Shown in pieces: positions 51,210-59,481 of a stretch of 64,000 bases of DNA. The DNA comes from Mesorhizobium sp. M1D.F.Ca.ET.043.01.1.1 (GTDB taxonomy: Bacteria > Pseudomonadota > Alphaproteobacteria > Rhizobiales > Rhizobiaceae): contig NZ_CP034444.1 in the NCBI RefSeq assembly GCF_003952385.1, positions 5,097,001-5,161,000 of the forward strand. The letters run 5' to 3'. The first letter of the stretch is position 1, and the number at the start of each line of letters is the position of its first letter. The translations under genes and the position numbers were made by a program. The notes below the pieces were generated by a model that saw nothing but the letters and a program-made list of their open reading frames with translations, did not search any database and was not told where the DNA came from.

Positions 51210-51539
51210 CTAGATATTCATGCGACTGATTTCGAGGTAGGCCGAGACAACCTTGTCGCGGATGGCGATGGTCGTCTGCAGCGCCTGCTGGGCGCTCATC
51301 ACCGCATCGACCACCTGGCGCGTGTCGGCATCGCCCTTGAGCGCCTGGATCGACATCTGCTCGGCGTTCTGCAGCGTGTTGACGGTCTTCGTCGCAGCCT
51401 GGCTCAGGGCCTCCGCGAAGCTGCCGCCGACGCTTTCGCTTGCCTGTGTCCCGACACCGCCCTGAAGCAGGCCGGGCGAGCCGGCCTCCGCGCCGTCGAT
51501 TGCCGGTTTGAACTGTAGTGCCCCGATACCGCCGATCAT
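51210..51539 (-). CDS. fliE: Hook-basal body protein FliE
   Basis: A 109-residue protein: [40 protein letters not shown] and [20 protein letters not shown] are the FliE helices. FliE joins the MS ring to the rod. Its ATG is adjacent to the flgC stop. Confidence 0.94.
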   Translation of the reverse strand: MIGGIGALQFKPAIDGAEAGSPGLLQGGVGTQASESVGGSFAEALSQAATKTVNTLQNAEQMSIQALKGDADTRQVVDAVMSAQQALQTTIAIRDKVVSAYLEISRMNI

Positions 51540-51956
51540 TTACTGGTTCCTCATCAGGTCGATGGTCATGGAAATCAGATCGCGAGCCTGCTTGATGACC
51601 TGCAGGTTGGCCTCGTAGGAGCGGTTCGCCTCGCTCATGTCCGCCATCTCGACTAGCACGTTGACGTTGGGCATCTTCACGTAGCCTTTGTCGTCGGCGG
51701 CCTCGTTGCCGGGCTGGAACTCGATCGGGAAGTCAGAGGGGTCGCGCTCGATCGAGCTCACCTCGACCAGCGACCCGCCGGAGGCGCGGTCGAGCTCGGA
51801 CTGGAAGGTGATCGTCTTGCGGCGATAGGGGTCGGCGCCCGGCGTGTTGCCCGTCGACTGCGCGTTGGCGAGGTTCTCCGACACCACGCGCAGTCGCTCC
51901 GACTGGGCGCCGAGGCCGGATGCCGCGACTTTGAGGGCTGCGGTCAGCGCGTCCAT
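51540..51956 (-). CDS. flgC: Proximal rod protein FlgC
   Basis: A 138-residue rod protein: [52 protein letters not shown], and the C-terminal helix [29 protein letters not shown]. Length and motifs are typical of FlgC. Two bases separate it from flgB. Confidence 0.96.
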   Translation of the reverse strand: MDALTAALKVAASGLGAQSERLRVVSENLANAQSTGNTPGADPYRRKTITFQSELDRASGGSLVEVSSIERDPSDFPIEFQPGNEAADDKGYVKMPNVNVLVEMADMSEANRSYEANLQVIKQARDLISMTIDLMRNQ

Positions 51957-51958
51957 GG

Positions 51959-52339
51959 TCAGCTCTTCACCACCATCGTCATCATCGAATGGAAGGCTTT
52001 GACGATCGCCGTGTTGATCTCGAAGGAGCGTCGCACTTCACCGGCCTTCATCAACTCGTCCTCGAGCACCACCGTGTTCTTCGACGGCATGATCGAGCCG
52101 GTCGATTCCTCCGGCTTGACGTTGAAGCCGGCATTGGTCGCCTCCGCGCCGAGATGGCCGGCCTCGGTGGCCTTCAACGCCACCGCGGTCCGGTCGAGAA
52201 CCTTTTCGAACGGTTCGACGTCGTTTGCCGTGTAGCCCGGCGTGTTGGCGTTGGCGATGTTGGAGGCGATCGCCGACTGGCGCACGGCCAGCCATTGCGA
52301 CTGCCGGGTGGCGAGGTCAAAGAGGTTGACGGGTTCCAT
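51959..52339 (-). CDS. flgB: Proximal rod protein FlgB
   Basis: A 126-residue rod protein: [40 protein letters not shown] and [11 protein letters not shown] 52339 is used in place of an in-frame ATG at 52363, because the FlgB family starts near this Met and the upper ATG would lie against the regulatory box. It leads a ten-gene operon ending at fliP. Confidence 0.94.
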   Translation of the reverse strand: MEPVNLFDLATRQSQWLAVRQSAIASNIANANTPGYTANDVEPFEKVLDRTAVALKATEAGHLGAEATNAGFNVKPEESTGSIMPSKNTVVLEDELMKAGEVRRSFEINTAIVKAFHSMMTMVVKS

Positions 52340-52366
52340 GGGACTCTCCGGGCGAGTACGCACAAG

Positions 52367-52390
52367 ACTAGGCCGCCAGTCTTGCGCGGA
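52367..52390 (-). promoter_or_regulatory. Flagellar upstream box, flgB copy
   Basis: On the minus strand: TCCGCGCAAG, then eight bases (ACTGGCGG), then CCTAGT. A second partial copy of the first half (CCCGCGCAAGG) lies just upstream near 52391-52401. The box is 28 bp before the flgB ATG and is followed by a small inverted repeat AGACT...AGTCT. Candidate Rem/FtcR site. Confidence 0.55.
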
Positions 52391-52417
52391 CCTTGCGCGG
52401 GACGAGCCCGCGGCCGG

Positions 52418-53080
52418 TCACCTGGAAAGCTCGATCACCTTGTCGGCGTCCGTCACGATGACCCATTTGCCGCCGCGTTGCTCGATCGAGGCGACGCGGC
52501 TGGTATCGGGCAGGACCGAGCCGCGCTGGACGATCCACAAGCCGGTATCGTCCTCGATCATGGCGCGGCCGTTGGCGATATGCACCATCTTGAATTCCGA
52601 TGCGGCAGGAAAGGGCTGTTCGTCGGGCGCCGGCGGGGGCGCCGGGTCGTCCCGCACCGTTCCGGTGGCAAGCAGGTCGATATCGGCATTGGGAACGTCC
52701 TTGGCCGTCAGCGGTCCACCGTGTTCGGCCGCAACCCCGCCGCCCGCGCGTCCGGAATTGCTGCCGCTGCCCCCGAACTTGATCGTCTGCACGCCGAACT
52801 GCTCCTGGTTGAAGAAGATGTACCAGGGAAACAGCGCGCAGATCAGGCCGAGCGTGATGCCGAGCGCGGCGACGACGAAATCGCTGCGCCGGTCCGCTTT
52901 CCTGTTGGCCAGGCGCGGGAATTCGGCCCGCGGCGGCTGCGGCCACTCCACCTTCTTCGGGAACAAGCCGTTGATAGCCAAGTCGCGGCTGGCGTCGGCC
53001 GCCTCGGCGGCCTTGGCCTCGGCGATCATCTCGCGCAGTATGCGCTCGGTCTGCTGCAAGTCAGTCTCCCTGATCGCCAT
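52418..53080 (-). CDS. Conserved flagellar-locus protein with one membrane segment
   Basis: A 220-residue protein between fliI and flgB. A cytosolic N-terminal helix (TDLQQTERILREMIAEAKAA) is followed by one membrane segment (FVVAALGITLGLICALFPWYIFF), a low-complexity linker (GGSGSNSGRAGGGVAAEHGG) and a small periplasmic domain (ASEFKMVHIANGRAMIEDDT, GLWIVQRGSVLPDTSRVASI). An unnamed gene of this kind follows fliI in other rhizobial flagellar clusters. The periplasmic part looks like a small beta-rich SH3-type fold, but I cannot name its function. It overlaps fliI by 20 bp. Confidence 0.75.
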   Translation of the reverse strand: MAIRETDLQQTERILREMIAEAKAAEAADASRDLAINGLFPKKVEWPQPPRAEFPRLANRKADRRSDFVVAALGITLGLICALFPWYIFFNQEQFGVQTIKFGGSGSNSGRAGGGVAAEHGGPLTAKDVPNADIDLLATGTVRDDPAPPPAPDEQPFPAASEFKMVHIANGRAMIEDDTGLWIVQRGSVLPDTSRVASIEQRGGKWVIVTDADKVIELSR

Positions 53081-54479
53081 TCTGCTTCCCCTTGAGGTGG
53101 CGGGCGAGGTCGGCGAACGGATCGGCCGATGCGTGGTCCTTCGGCGACTGCGCGAGCGCCTCGTAGATCAGCGGCACCTGACGCACGGCGATATCGAGCT
53201 CGGCGTCGGCGCCGCCCTGGTAGGCGCCGAGCAGACGGATGTCGCGCGTGTCCTCGAAGCGCGCGATCATGGACTTCAGCCTGGTCACCAGCATGCGCTG
53301 CTCCGCGCTCCAGGCCTTGTCGGCGAGACGCGAGATCGATGACAGCGGGTTGACCGGCGGGTAGCGGCCCTGCTCGGCGATCGCGCGGTCGAGAACGACA
53401 TGACCGTCGAGGATACCGCGCACCGAATCGGCCACCGGATCGTTATGGTCGTCGCCGTCGACCAGAACAGAGATGATGGCGGTGATCGAACCCCGACCTT
53501 GGACGCCGGGGCCCTCGGCGCCCGGTCCGGCTCTTTCGAGCAGCTTCGGCAGGTCGGTGAAGACCGATGCCGGGTAGCCGCGCGCGACCGGCGGCTCGCC
53601 GGTCCCCGTCGCCACTTCGCGCAGCGCATGGGCAAAGCGAGTGATCGAATCCAGCACCAGCAGCACGCGATGGCCCTGGTCGCGGAAATGCTCCGCCACG
53701 CGCATGGCGGTGTCGGGCGCGCGCCGGCGCATCATGGCGCTCTCGTCGCTGGTGGCGACGACGGCGACGGTCTTGGCCATGCTGTCGGCGCCGATCGTGT
53801 CTTCGAGGAACTCGCGCACCTCGCGGCCGCGTTCGCCGATCAGCGCGACGACCACGGTGTCGAAGGCCTCGGCGCCGGCGAGCATGGCAAGCAGCGTCGA
53901 CTTGCCGACGCCGGAGCCGGCGAAGATGCCAAGCCGCTGGCCGAGGCAGAGCGGGGTGAAGATGTCGATCACGCGCACCCCGGTGAGGAATCCGGTGCCG
54001 ACCCGCTGGCGGGACATGGCGCCAGGCGTCAGAGTGCCCGCGCCATCGGCCGCATCCGGCCTGATCAGCGGCGGACCGCCGTCGATGACGCGGGTCAAGG
54101 CGTCAATGGCGCGCCCGCGCCAGGAAACATGGGGCGCGACGCCAAGCGGACCGCGCCGGAACACGGCGTCGCCGATGCCGGCATCGGCGCTGCGCTCGAA
54201 CGGCGCTACCACGACTTCGTCGCGGCCTATTCGCACGATCTCGCCGCGGCGCGTGCCCGCCTTGCCGCGCTGCTCGACGATGTCGCCGAGCCTTGCGATG
54301 CCGGAGAGGCCGCGCACCTTATAGTGGGTAGGCGATATCTCGACGACGCGGCCGCCGCAGCTCAGCAATGTTTCCGGATTGCCGAACCGCCGCCAGACAC
54401 GTTCGAGCGCGGCGAGCCGATCCGTTGGGGAATAGGCGAGCCTTTCGGGCGCGCGGAGCAGGGACGAGCCGGTCGCCAT
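53061..54479 (-). CDS. fliI: Flagellar export ATPase FliI
   Basis: A 472-residue ATPase of the F1-beta/T3S type. Walker A is GSGVGKST in RLGIFAGSGVGKSTLLAML, Walker B is VLLVLDSITRFAHALR, and the family block PPVARGYPASVFTDLPKLLE is present. A hexamer powers substrate delivery to the export gate with the FliH- and FliJ-like proteins. It lies four bases after flgF. Confidence 0.95.
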   Translation of the reverse strand: MATGSSLLRAPERLAYSPTDRLAALERVWRRFGNPETLLSCGGRVVEISPTHYKVRGLSGIARLGDIVEQRGKAGTRRGEIVRIGRDEVVVAPFERSADAGIGDAVFRRGPLGVAPHVSWRGRAIDALTRVIDGGPPLIRPDAADGAGTLTPGAMSRQRVGTGFLTGVRVIDIFTPLCLGQRLGIFAGSGVGKSTLLAMLAGAEAFDTVVVALIGERGREVREFLEDTIGADSMAKTVAVVATSDESAMMRRRAPDTAMRVAEHFRDQGHRVLLVLDSITRFAHALREVATGTGEPPVARGYPASVFTDLPKLLERAGPGAEGPGVQGRGSITAIISVLVDGDDHNDPVADSVRGILDGHVVLDRAIAEQGRYPPVNPLSSISRLADKAWSAEQRMLVTRLKSMIARFEDTRDIRLLGAYQGGADAELDIAVRQVPLIYEALAQSPKDHASADPFADLARHLKGKQNGDQGD

Positions 54480-54483
54480 GCCG

Positions 54484-55206
54484 CTACTTCGAGCCGAGCG
54501 TCTTGATCGCGTCGTCGGTGGACGAAGCGCTCTGCCGGATCAGCGCCGCCGTGTTCTCGAAGGCGCGCTGCACCTGGATCAGCAGGGTCATCTCCAGCAC
54601 CGGATTGACGTTGGATTCTTCCAGGAAGCCTTGCGCGACGCCGACATCGGAGCGGTCGGTGACCGGTTCGGGGGTTCGCGCGGGAACGATGCCCGAATTG
54701 CCGTAACGGACAAAATTTTCGCCCGGATCGAAATCATAGAGGCCGATGGCGCCGACAAGCTGGTCGTTCTGCCTGAGCGAGCCGTCGGCGCCGGCCTTGG
54801 GCGGGCCGTTGCGCGGATCGAGCTGGATCGGCGCGCCGCCGCTGTCCAGCACCGGATAGCCTTCGATCGACATCAGCTCGCCGTTCTCGTTCATGGAGAA
54901 ACGGCCGTCGCGGGTCATCACCGTGCCGGCCGGTGTCTCGATGGCGAACCAGGCGTCGCCCTGGATGGCGAAGTCGAAAGGATTGCCGGTCTCGGTCATC
55001 GAGCCGTGCGCGGTGGAAAGATAGGTCTTGCCGGAGGATGCGAAGGAGACCGACTTCGGCCCGGTGCCGGATACCACGTCCTCGAATTTCACGCCGGTGG
55101 CGCGAAAGCCGATGGTCGAGGCGTTGGCGACATTGTCGGCAATGGTGTCGAGACGACGCTCGAGCGCGACCTGCGAGGAGAGGGCGACGTAGAGACTGTC
55201 CTGCAT
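54484..55206 (-). CDS. flgF: Proximal rod protein FlgF
   Basis: A 240-residue rod protein: MQDSLYVALSSQVALERRLD, TIADNVANASTIGFRATGVK, FEDVV, and the C-terminus LEESNVNPVLEMTLLIQVQRAFENTAALI. Length and motifs identify FlgF rather than FlgG. It lies seven bases after the DUF1217 gene and before fliI. Confidence 0.94.
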   Translation of the reverse strand: MQDSLYVALSSQVALERRLDTIADNVANASTIGFRATGVKFEDVVSGTGPKSVSFASSGKTYLSTAHGSMTETGNPFDFAIQGDAWFAIETPAGTVMTRDGRFSMNENGELMSIEGYPVLDSGGAPIQLDPRNGPPKAGADGSLRQNDQLVGAIGLYDFDPGENFVRYGNSGIVPARTPEPVTDRSDVGVAQGFLEESNVNPVLEMTLLIQVQRAFENTAALIRQSASSTDDAIKTLGSK

Positions 55207-55213
55207 GGCGCTC

Positions 55214-55990
55214 TCAGAACTTCAGCTTCTGCATGGCCATCATCAGATCGGTCGAGATGCCGACCGTGGTCGGTTGCGCGAAGAGCACGCTGACCGAGGT
55301 CACGGCGCTGGAGGTCGGGTTGTTGATCTCCCACAGGCTGGTGAAGCGGGTCAGGAACTTGTTCAGCTTGTCGGGGTCCTTGAAGTCGGCGATATCGAGC
55401 TTTTGCTCGAACATCTGCGCCTGCTTGTCGATATCGGCGGAAGCGATGGAGTCGGGCAGGCCGAGCGCGGTGCGGACCACGCTCGAAAGCGCCGTGTCGG
55501 CGAGCACGTCGTACCAGTTGTTGATGTCGGGCGCCTTGCGCTGGAAGTAGAGCGCCAGCCGCACGCCCTGATTGGTTGCGCCGGCGTTCTCCTCCAGCGT
55601 CTGGCGCATGTATTTGTCGACCGCGCCTTGCTGGGCGGAGGGAAAGAGGGTGGCGGTCGAGCCATAGGCGGCAAAGTTGAAAGCCTTGACGAAGTCGGCG
55701 TAGCGCTTGTCGCTGAGCTTGTTGGCGAAGCTGTCCTCGTCGGCCACGCCTTCCTTGAGCGCCTTGACCATGAAGGCCTTGGCATAGGCCATGTCCTGCA
55801 GCCCGTACGCCTTCATGGCGTAGTTGAAGAGCCGCGTGTTGTTGACGAAATCGTCGATGGTTTTGACGTTGCCGATATTGGCCAGGTAGTAGTCGGTCTC
55901 GCGCTTCACGACCGGCTGCGACTCGACCTGGTCGATTGCCTTGGGGATGTCCCTGGCGATGAGCTGGTAGCTCGTATAGGTGTTCAGCAT
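55214..55990 (-). CDS. DUF1217 family flagellar-locus protein
   Basis: A 258-residue protein that starts MLNTYTSYQLIARDIPKAID (ATG 55990, AGGCG upstream). It is built of alpha-helical repeats: VKRETDYYLANIGNVKTIDD FVNNTRLFNYAMKAYGLQDM, and DKQAQMFEQKLDIADFKDPD. DUF1217 proteins are found in flagellar loci of Rhizobiales and their relatives; no function is known. It is first in the operon with flgF and fliI, and its promoter region is shared back to back with that of motA. Confidence 0.85.
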   Translation of the reverse strand: MLNTYTSYQLIARDIPKAIDQVESQPVVKRETDYYLANIGNVKTIDDFVNNTRLFNYAMKAYGLQDMAYAKAFMVKALKEGVADEDSFANKLSDKRYADFVKAFNFAAYGSTATLFPSAQQGAVDKYMRQTLEENAGATNQGVRLALYFQRKAPDINNWYDVLADTALSSVVRTALGLPDSIASADIDKQAQMFEQKLDIADFKDPDKLNKFLTRFTSLWEINNPTSSAVTSVSVLFAQPTTVGISTDLMMAMQKLKF

Positions 55991-56020
55991 ATGCGCCTCC
56001 GGCCGAAGCTGTCCGAGGAC

Positions 56021-56048
56021 GATAGCGAAGCTTCCTTGTGCGAAGCTG
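56021..56048 (-). promoter_or_regulatory. Flagellar upstream box, DUF1217/flgF copy
   Basis: On the minus strand: CAGCTTCGCACAAG, then eight bases, then GCTATC (56021-56026). It is 30 bp upstream of the DUF1217 start and 27 bp from the oppositely oriented motA copy. Candidate Rem/FtcR site. Confidence 0.55.
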
Positions 56049-56074
56049 AATCGGTTTTGCGCATCGCGATTCAA

Positions 56075-56100
56075 GCCTCACACAAGGCACGAGGACTATC
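56075..56100 (+). promoter_or_regulatory. Flagellar upstream box, motA copy
   Basis: On the plus strand: GCCTCACACAAG (56075-56086), then eight bases (GCACGAGG), then ACTATC (56095-56100), 34 bp before the motA GTG. Same layout as the five leftward copies, but on the other strand, facing its own operon. Confidence 0.6.
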
Positions 56101-56134
56101 CCTGATCCCGACGTGACATGCGGAAGGACCTGTC

Positions 56135-57010
56135 GTGGGTATTCTGATCGGACTTGTGGTGACGCTTGGCTGCGTTCTCGGCGGCTTCATGGCCATGGGC
56201 GGCCATCTGCATGTGCTGATGCAGCCATGGGAAGCGGTGGTCATCTGCGGCGCGGCGCTCGGCACCTTCCTCGTCGCCAACCCGATGAAGACGGTCAAGG
56301 ACACCGGCAAGGGCATTCTCGAGGCGTTCAAGCAGGCGGTGCCGAAGGAGCGCGACTATCTCGAGACGCTGGGCGTCCTGCACAGCCTGATGCGCGAGCT
56401 GCGCTCGAAGTCGCGCAGCGAGGTCGAGGCGCATATCGACAATCCGGAAGAGTCGGCGATCTTCCAGGCCTTTCCCACTGTCCTGAAGAACCACGATCTG
56501 ACGCATTTCATCTGCGACTATTGCCGCATCATCATCATCGGCAACGCCCGCTCACACGAGATCGAGGCGCTGATGGACGAAGAGATTCAGACGATCCGCA
56601 CCGACAAGCTGAAGGCCTATCACGCGATGGTCGCCGTCGGCGACGGCCTGCCGGCGCTCGGCATCGTCGCGGCCGTGCTCGGCGTGGTGAAGGCGATGGG
56701 CGCGCTTGACCAGTCGCCGGAGATCCTCGGCGGGCTGATTGGCGCGGCACTCGTCGGAACCTTTCTCGGCATCTTCCTGTCCTATGCCGTGGTCGGTCCG
56801 GTCGCCACCAAGATCAAGACGGTGCGCGAGAAGAAGAACCGCCTCTACATCATCGTCAAGCAGACGCTGCTCGCCTACATGAACGGCGCCTTGCCGCAGG
56901 TCGCGATCGAGTTCGGCCGCAAGACGATCTCCTCCTATGAGCGCCCGACGATCGATGCCGTCGAGCAGAGCACAATGAACACGGGCACCGCCGAGAAGAA
57001 GGCGGCCTGA
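56135..57010 (+). CDS. motA: Flagellar stator protein MotA
   Basis: A 291-residue stator subunit with four membrane segments: [20 protein letters not shown] at the start, [16 protein letters not shown], and the pair [20 protein letters not shown] and [20 protein letters not shown], which carries the conserved channel-lining proline and alanine residues. The GTG start at 56135 has AAGGA upstream. It forms the proton channel with MotB (39.9 kb). It opens the rightward operon motA-fliM-fliN-fliG-flhB. Confidence 0.95.
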   Translation: MGILIGLVVTLGCVLGGFMAMGGHLHVLMQPWEAVVICGAALGTFLVANPMKTVKDTGKGILEAFKQAVPKERDYLETLGVLHSLMRELRSKSRSEVEAHIDNPEESAIFQAFPTVLKNHDLTHFICDYCRIIIIGNARSHEIEALMDEEIQTIRTDKLKAYHAMVAVGDGLPALGIVAAVLGVVKAMGALDQSPEILGGLIGAALVGTFLGIFLSYAVVGPVATKIKTVREKKNRLYIIVKQTLLAYMNGALPQVAIEFGRKTISSYERPTIDAVEQSTMNTGTAEKKAA

Positions 57011-57044
57011 GCATGCAGAACCTAAGCCAGGGCGGCTCGCCGTC

Positions 57045-57980
57045 ATGATCAGTCCGGGCAGTCCGTCGCAAACCCGGGCCCTCATCATCGAGCGTCTCGT
57101 CGGCGACAGCGGCGAGGCCGCGCAGGTGATCGGCGTCGGCCGCGGCATGGCCGAACGCTCGCTGCCGCTGCTGCAGAAAGCCCTTTCAGGGGAGCTTGGC
57201 GCGCCGGTCACCGTCGACCTGCAAGCCGTGGAAGTGGGCCGTGTCCCCGATGCGCGCATGCGCGCCGGCGAGACCTTCGCCTTGACGATCATTTCGTCGC
57301 CGACCTCCGCGGATGCCATGACGCTGGTCATGGACGCGCCGGCGATCGCGGTCATGGTCTCGGCGCTGTTCGGCGGCGACCCGGACCTGCCGGTGGCGCC
57401 GATCGAGCGCGAGCTGTCGCAGATCGAGATCGACGTCGCGACCACCGTCTTCCAGGAGGTCGCGGTGGCGCTCAACGGATCGGGCAGGCGTTCGCTCGAG
57501 CTGCGCCTGCCGATCACCAAGACGATGTCCGGCAACGAGGCAAGACGGCGGGTGTTGCGCGACGGCGCGGCGGTTCGCATCGTCTACGGCATCTCGACGC
57601 CGACCGATACCGGCACGGTGACGGTGATGATCCCGCAGCGCATCCTGTTGGCGACGCGCGGCGCCACCGCAAATACGGGCGAAGACGGAACGACGGAATT
57701 CGACTGGCGGGCCCGCTTCTCGGAAGAAGTCATGCGCTCGGCCGTGCGGCTCGAGGCCACCATGCCGCTGGCCCGACTGACGCTTGGCGATCTCGCCGCC
57801 TTCCAGCCCGGCCAGGTGATCGAGTTCGAGGAAGACGCGCAGCTGCAGGCCAAGCTCAGCGCGCGCGACAAGACGCTGTTTGTCTGCGAGTTCGGCAAGC
57901 TCGGACAGAATTACACGGTCCGCATCCGGCATCCCCACGATGGCGGGCAGGACTTCATCGACGGGCTCATGCCGGGCTGA
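57045..57980 (+). CDS. fliM: Flagellar motor switch protein FliM
   Basis: A 311-residue switch protein. The middle domain (LIIERLVGDSGEAAQVIGVG ... ELSQIEIDVATTVFQEVAVA) and C-terminal SPOA domain (LEATMPLARLTLGDLAAFQP, LFVCEFGKLGQNYTVRI) are clear. The usual N-terminal CheY-binding peptide (LSQDEIDALL-like) is not visible: the protein starts MISPGSPSQTRALII. It lies 34 bp after motA, where it would form the C-ring with FliN and FliG. Confidence 0.9.
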   Translation: MISPGSPSQTRALIIERLVGDSGEAAQVIGVGRGMAERSLPLLQKALSGELGAPVTVDLQAVEVGRVPDARMRAGETFALTIISSPTSADAMTLVMDAPAIAVMVSALFGGDPDLPVAPIERELSQIEIDVATTVFQEVAVALNGSGRRSLELRLPITKTMSGNEARRRVLRDGAAVRIVYGISTPTDTGTVTVMIPQRILLATRGATANTGEDGTTEFDWRARFSEEVMRSAVRLEATMPLARLTLGDLAAFQPGQVIEFEEDAQLQAKLSARDKTLFVCEFGKLGQNYTVRIRHPHDGGQDFIDGLMPG

Positions 57981-58010
57981 GGCCTGGCTTGGGATTATTG
58001 GAGACGACGC

Positions 58011-58397
58011 ATGGCAAAGACCAAGGTGGAAGCCGAACGCGAAGCCGACCAGCCGGACGAGCAGCTCGACCGCGCCATCGAGGAATTGCGCGGCGTGCTC
58101 CGCGAAGAGGAAAATCGCCCCGACGGCGCTCTCCAGGCCGGCGCTAATTCCTCGATCATCATGACGATCCCGGTCGACGTGCAGATCATCCTCGGCAGCA
58201 CCGAAATGCCGGTGTCGGAGCTGATGGCGCTGCAGAAAGGCTCGACCGTGGCGCTCAACCGCCGTATCGGCGAGCCGGTCGACGTGGTGGTCAACGGCCG
58301 CAGGATCGCGCGCGGCGAAATCACCGTGCTGGAACACGATCCGTCGCGTTTCGGCATCAGGCTTACCGAGATCATAGCCGCGACGAAGAGCGCCTGA
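58011..58397 (+). CDS. fliN: Flagellar motor switch protein FliN
   Basis: A 128-residue protein: a charged N-terminal tail ([20 protein letters not shown]) and a SPOA domain ([57 protein letters not shown]). It ends [11 protein letters not shown], the FliN signature. It lies 30 bp downstream of fliM. Confidence 0.96.
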   Translation: MAKTKVEAEREADQPDEQLDRAIEELRGVLREEENRPDGALQAGANSSIIMTIPVDVQIILGSTEMPVSELMALQKGSTVALNRRIGEPVDVVVNGRRIARGEITVLEHDPSRFGIRLTEIIAATKSA

Positions 58398-58440
58398 GGA
58401 TGGGCGGCGAGAGCATGCACCTGAAGCGGAGCCAGGCCCA

Positions 58441-59457
58441 ATGACGTCGTTGACGCTGACGCGCCCGCAAAAGGCCGCCGCTATACTGGTGGCGATGGGC
58501 AAGCCCTCGGCCAGCCGGCTGCTCAAATTCTTCAAGCAGGAAGAGCTGAAGGCGCTGATCGAGGGCGCACGCCTGCTGCGCACCATCCCGCAAGCCGACC
58601 TGGAGCGCATCGTCGGGGAATTCGAGGCCGAGTTCACCGAAGGCGCCGGCCTGCTCGATTCGGCCGACCGCATGGATACGATCCTCAACGAATCCCTGTC
58701 GCCCGAGGAAATGAGCGCCATCATGGGCGAGAAGAAATTCGAGCCCGCCCCCGAGGGACCGCCGCCGATCTGGCCGGATCTCGAGAAGCTCGAGCCGACG
58801 CGCCTCGGCACCTTCCTCGCCGGTGAACATCCGCAGACGTCCGCCATGGTGCTGTCGAAGCTAGCGCCGCAGACAGCCGCCAACGTGCTGCTGACGATGG
58901 AAAAGCCGTTACGCAGCCAGATCGTCAAGCGCATGGTGACGATGGCCACCATTCCGGACGCGGCAGCCAGGATCGTCGAGAGCCAGTTGCGCGCCAGCGT
59001 GCTTTCGCAAAAAACGACCAGGGATACGTCGGCCGGCCAGGAGCGCGTCGCCGGCGTGCTCAACGAAATGGCCAAGCCCGAGCTCGACGAGCTCATGCAG
59101 GACCTGGAAGAGGCCGGCACACCGGACCTGGCCGGCGTCAGGTCGCGGCTGTTTGCCTTCGACGACTTGCCGCTGCTCACCCAGAAGGCGCGCGTGCTTC
59201 TATTCGACGGGCTGTCGACCGAGCTCGTCACGCTGGCATTGCGCGGGGCACCTGCGGAGCTTACCGAATCGGTGCTGTCGGCGATCGGCGCACGCTCGCG
59301 CCGCATGATCGAATCCGAGCTCGCACAGGGATCGGAAGGCATCGCGCTGGCCGACATCATGGCGGCGCGCAAGACGATCGCCGTGGCGACCATCCGCCTT
59401 TCGCGGCAGGGAGCGTTCGAACTTCCCTCGACGCAGACTGCCGCCGAAGCCGCCTGA
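58441..59457 (+). CDS. fliG: Flagellar motor switch protein FliG
   Basis: A 338-residue switch protein: N-terminal domain RPQKAAAILVAMGKPSASRL, the middle-domain EHPQ motif in FLAGEHPQTSAMVLSKLAPQ and the C-terminal torque helix region with charged residues (RSRLFAFDDLPLLTQKARVL, ARSRRMIESELAQGS). It binds FliF and faces MotA. It lies 43 bp after fliN. Confidence 0.95.
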   Translation: MTSLTLTRPQKAAAILVAMGKPSASRLLKFFKQEELKALIEGARLLRTIPQADLERIVGEFEAEFTEGAGLLDSADRMDTILNESLSPEEMSAIMGEKKFEPAPEGPPPIWPDLEKLEPTRLGTFLAGEHPQTSAMVLSKLAPQTAANVLLTMEKPLRSQIVKRMVTMATIPDAAARIVESQLRASVLSQKTTRDTSAGQERVAGVLNEMAKPELDELMQDLEEAGTPDLAGVRSRLFAFDDLPLLTQKARVLLFDGLSTELVTLALRGAPAELTESVLSAIGARSRRMIESELAQGSEGIALADIMAARKTIAVATIRLSRQGAFELPSTQTAAEAA

Positions 59458-59481
59458 CGATAATGATCCGGTCAAGGTACC

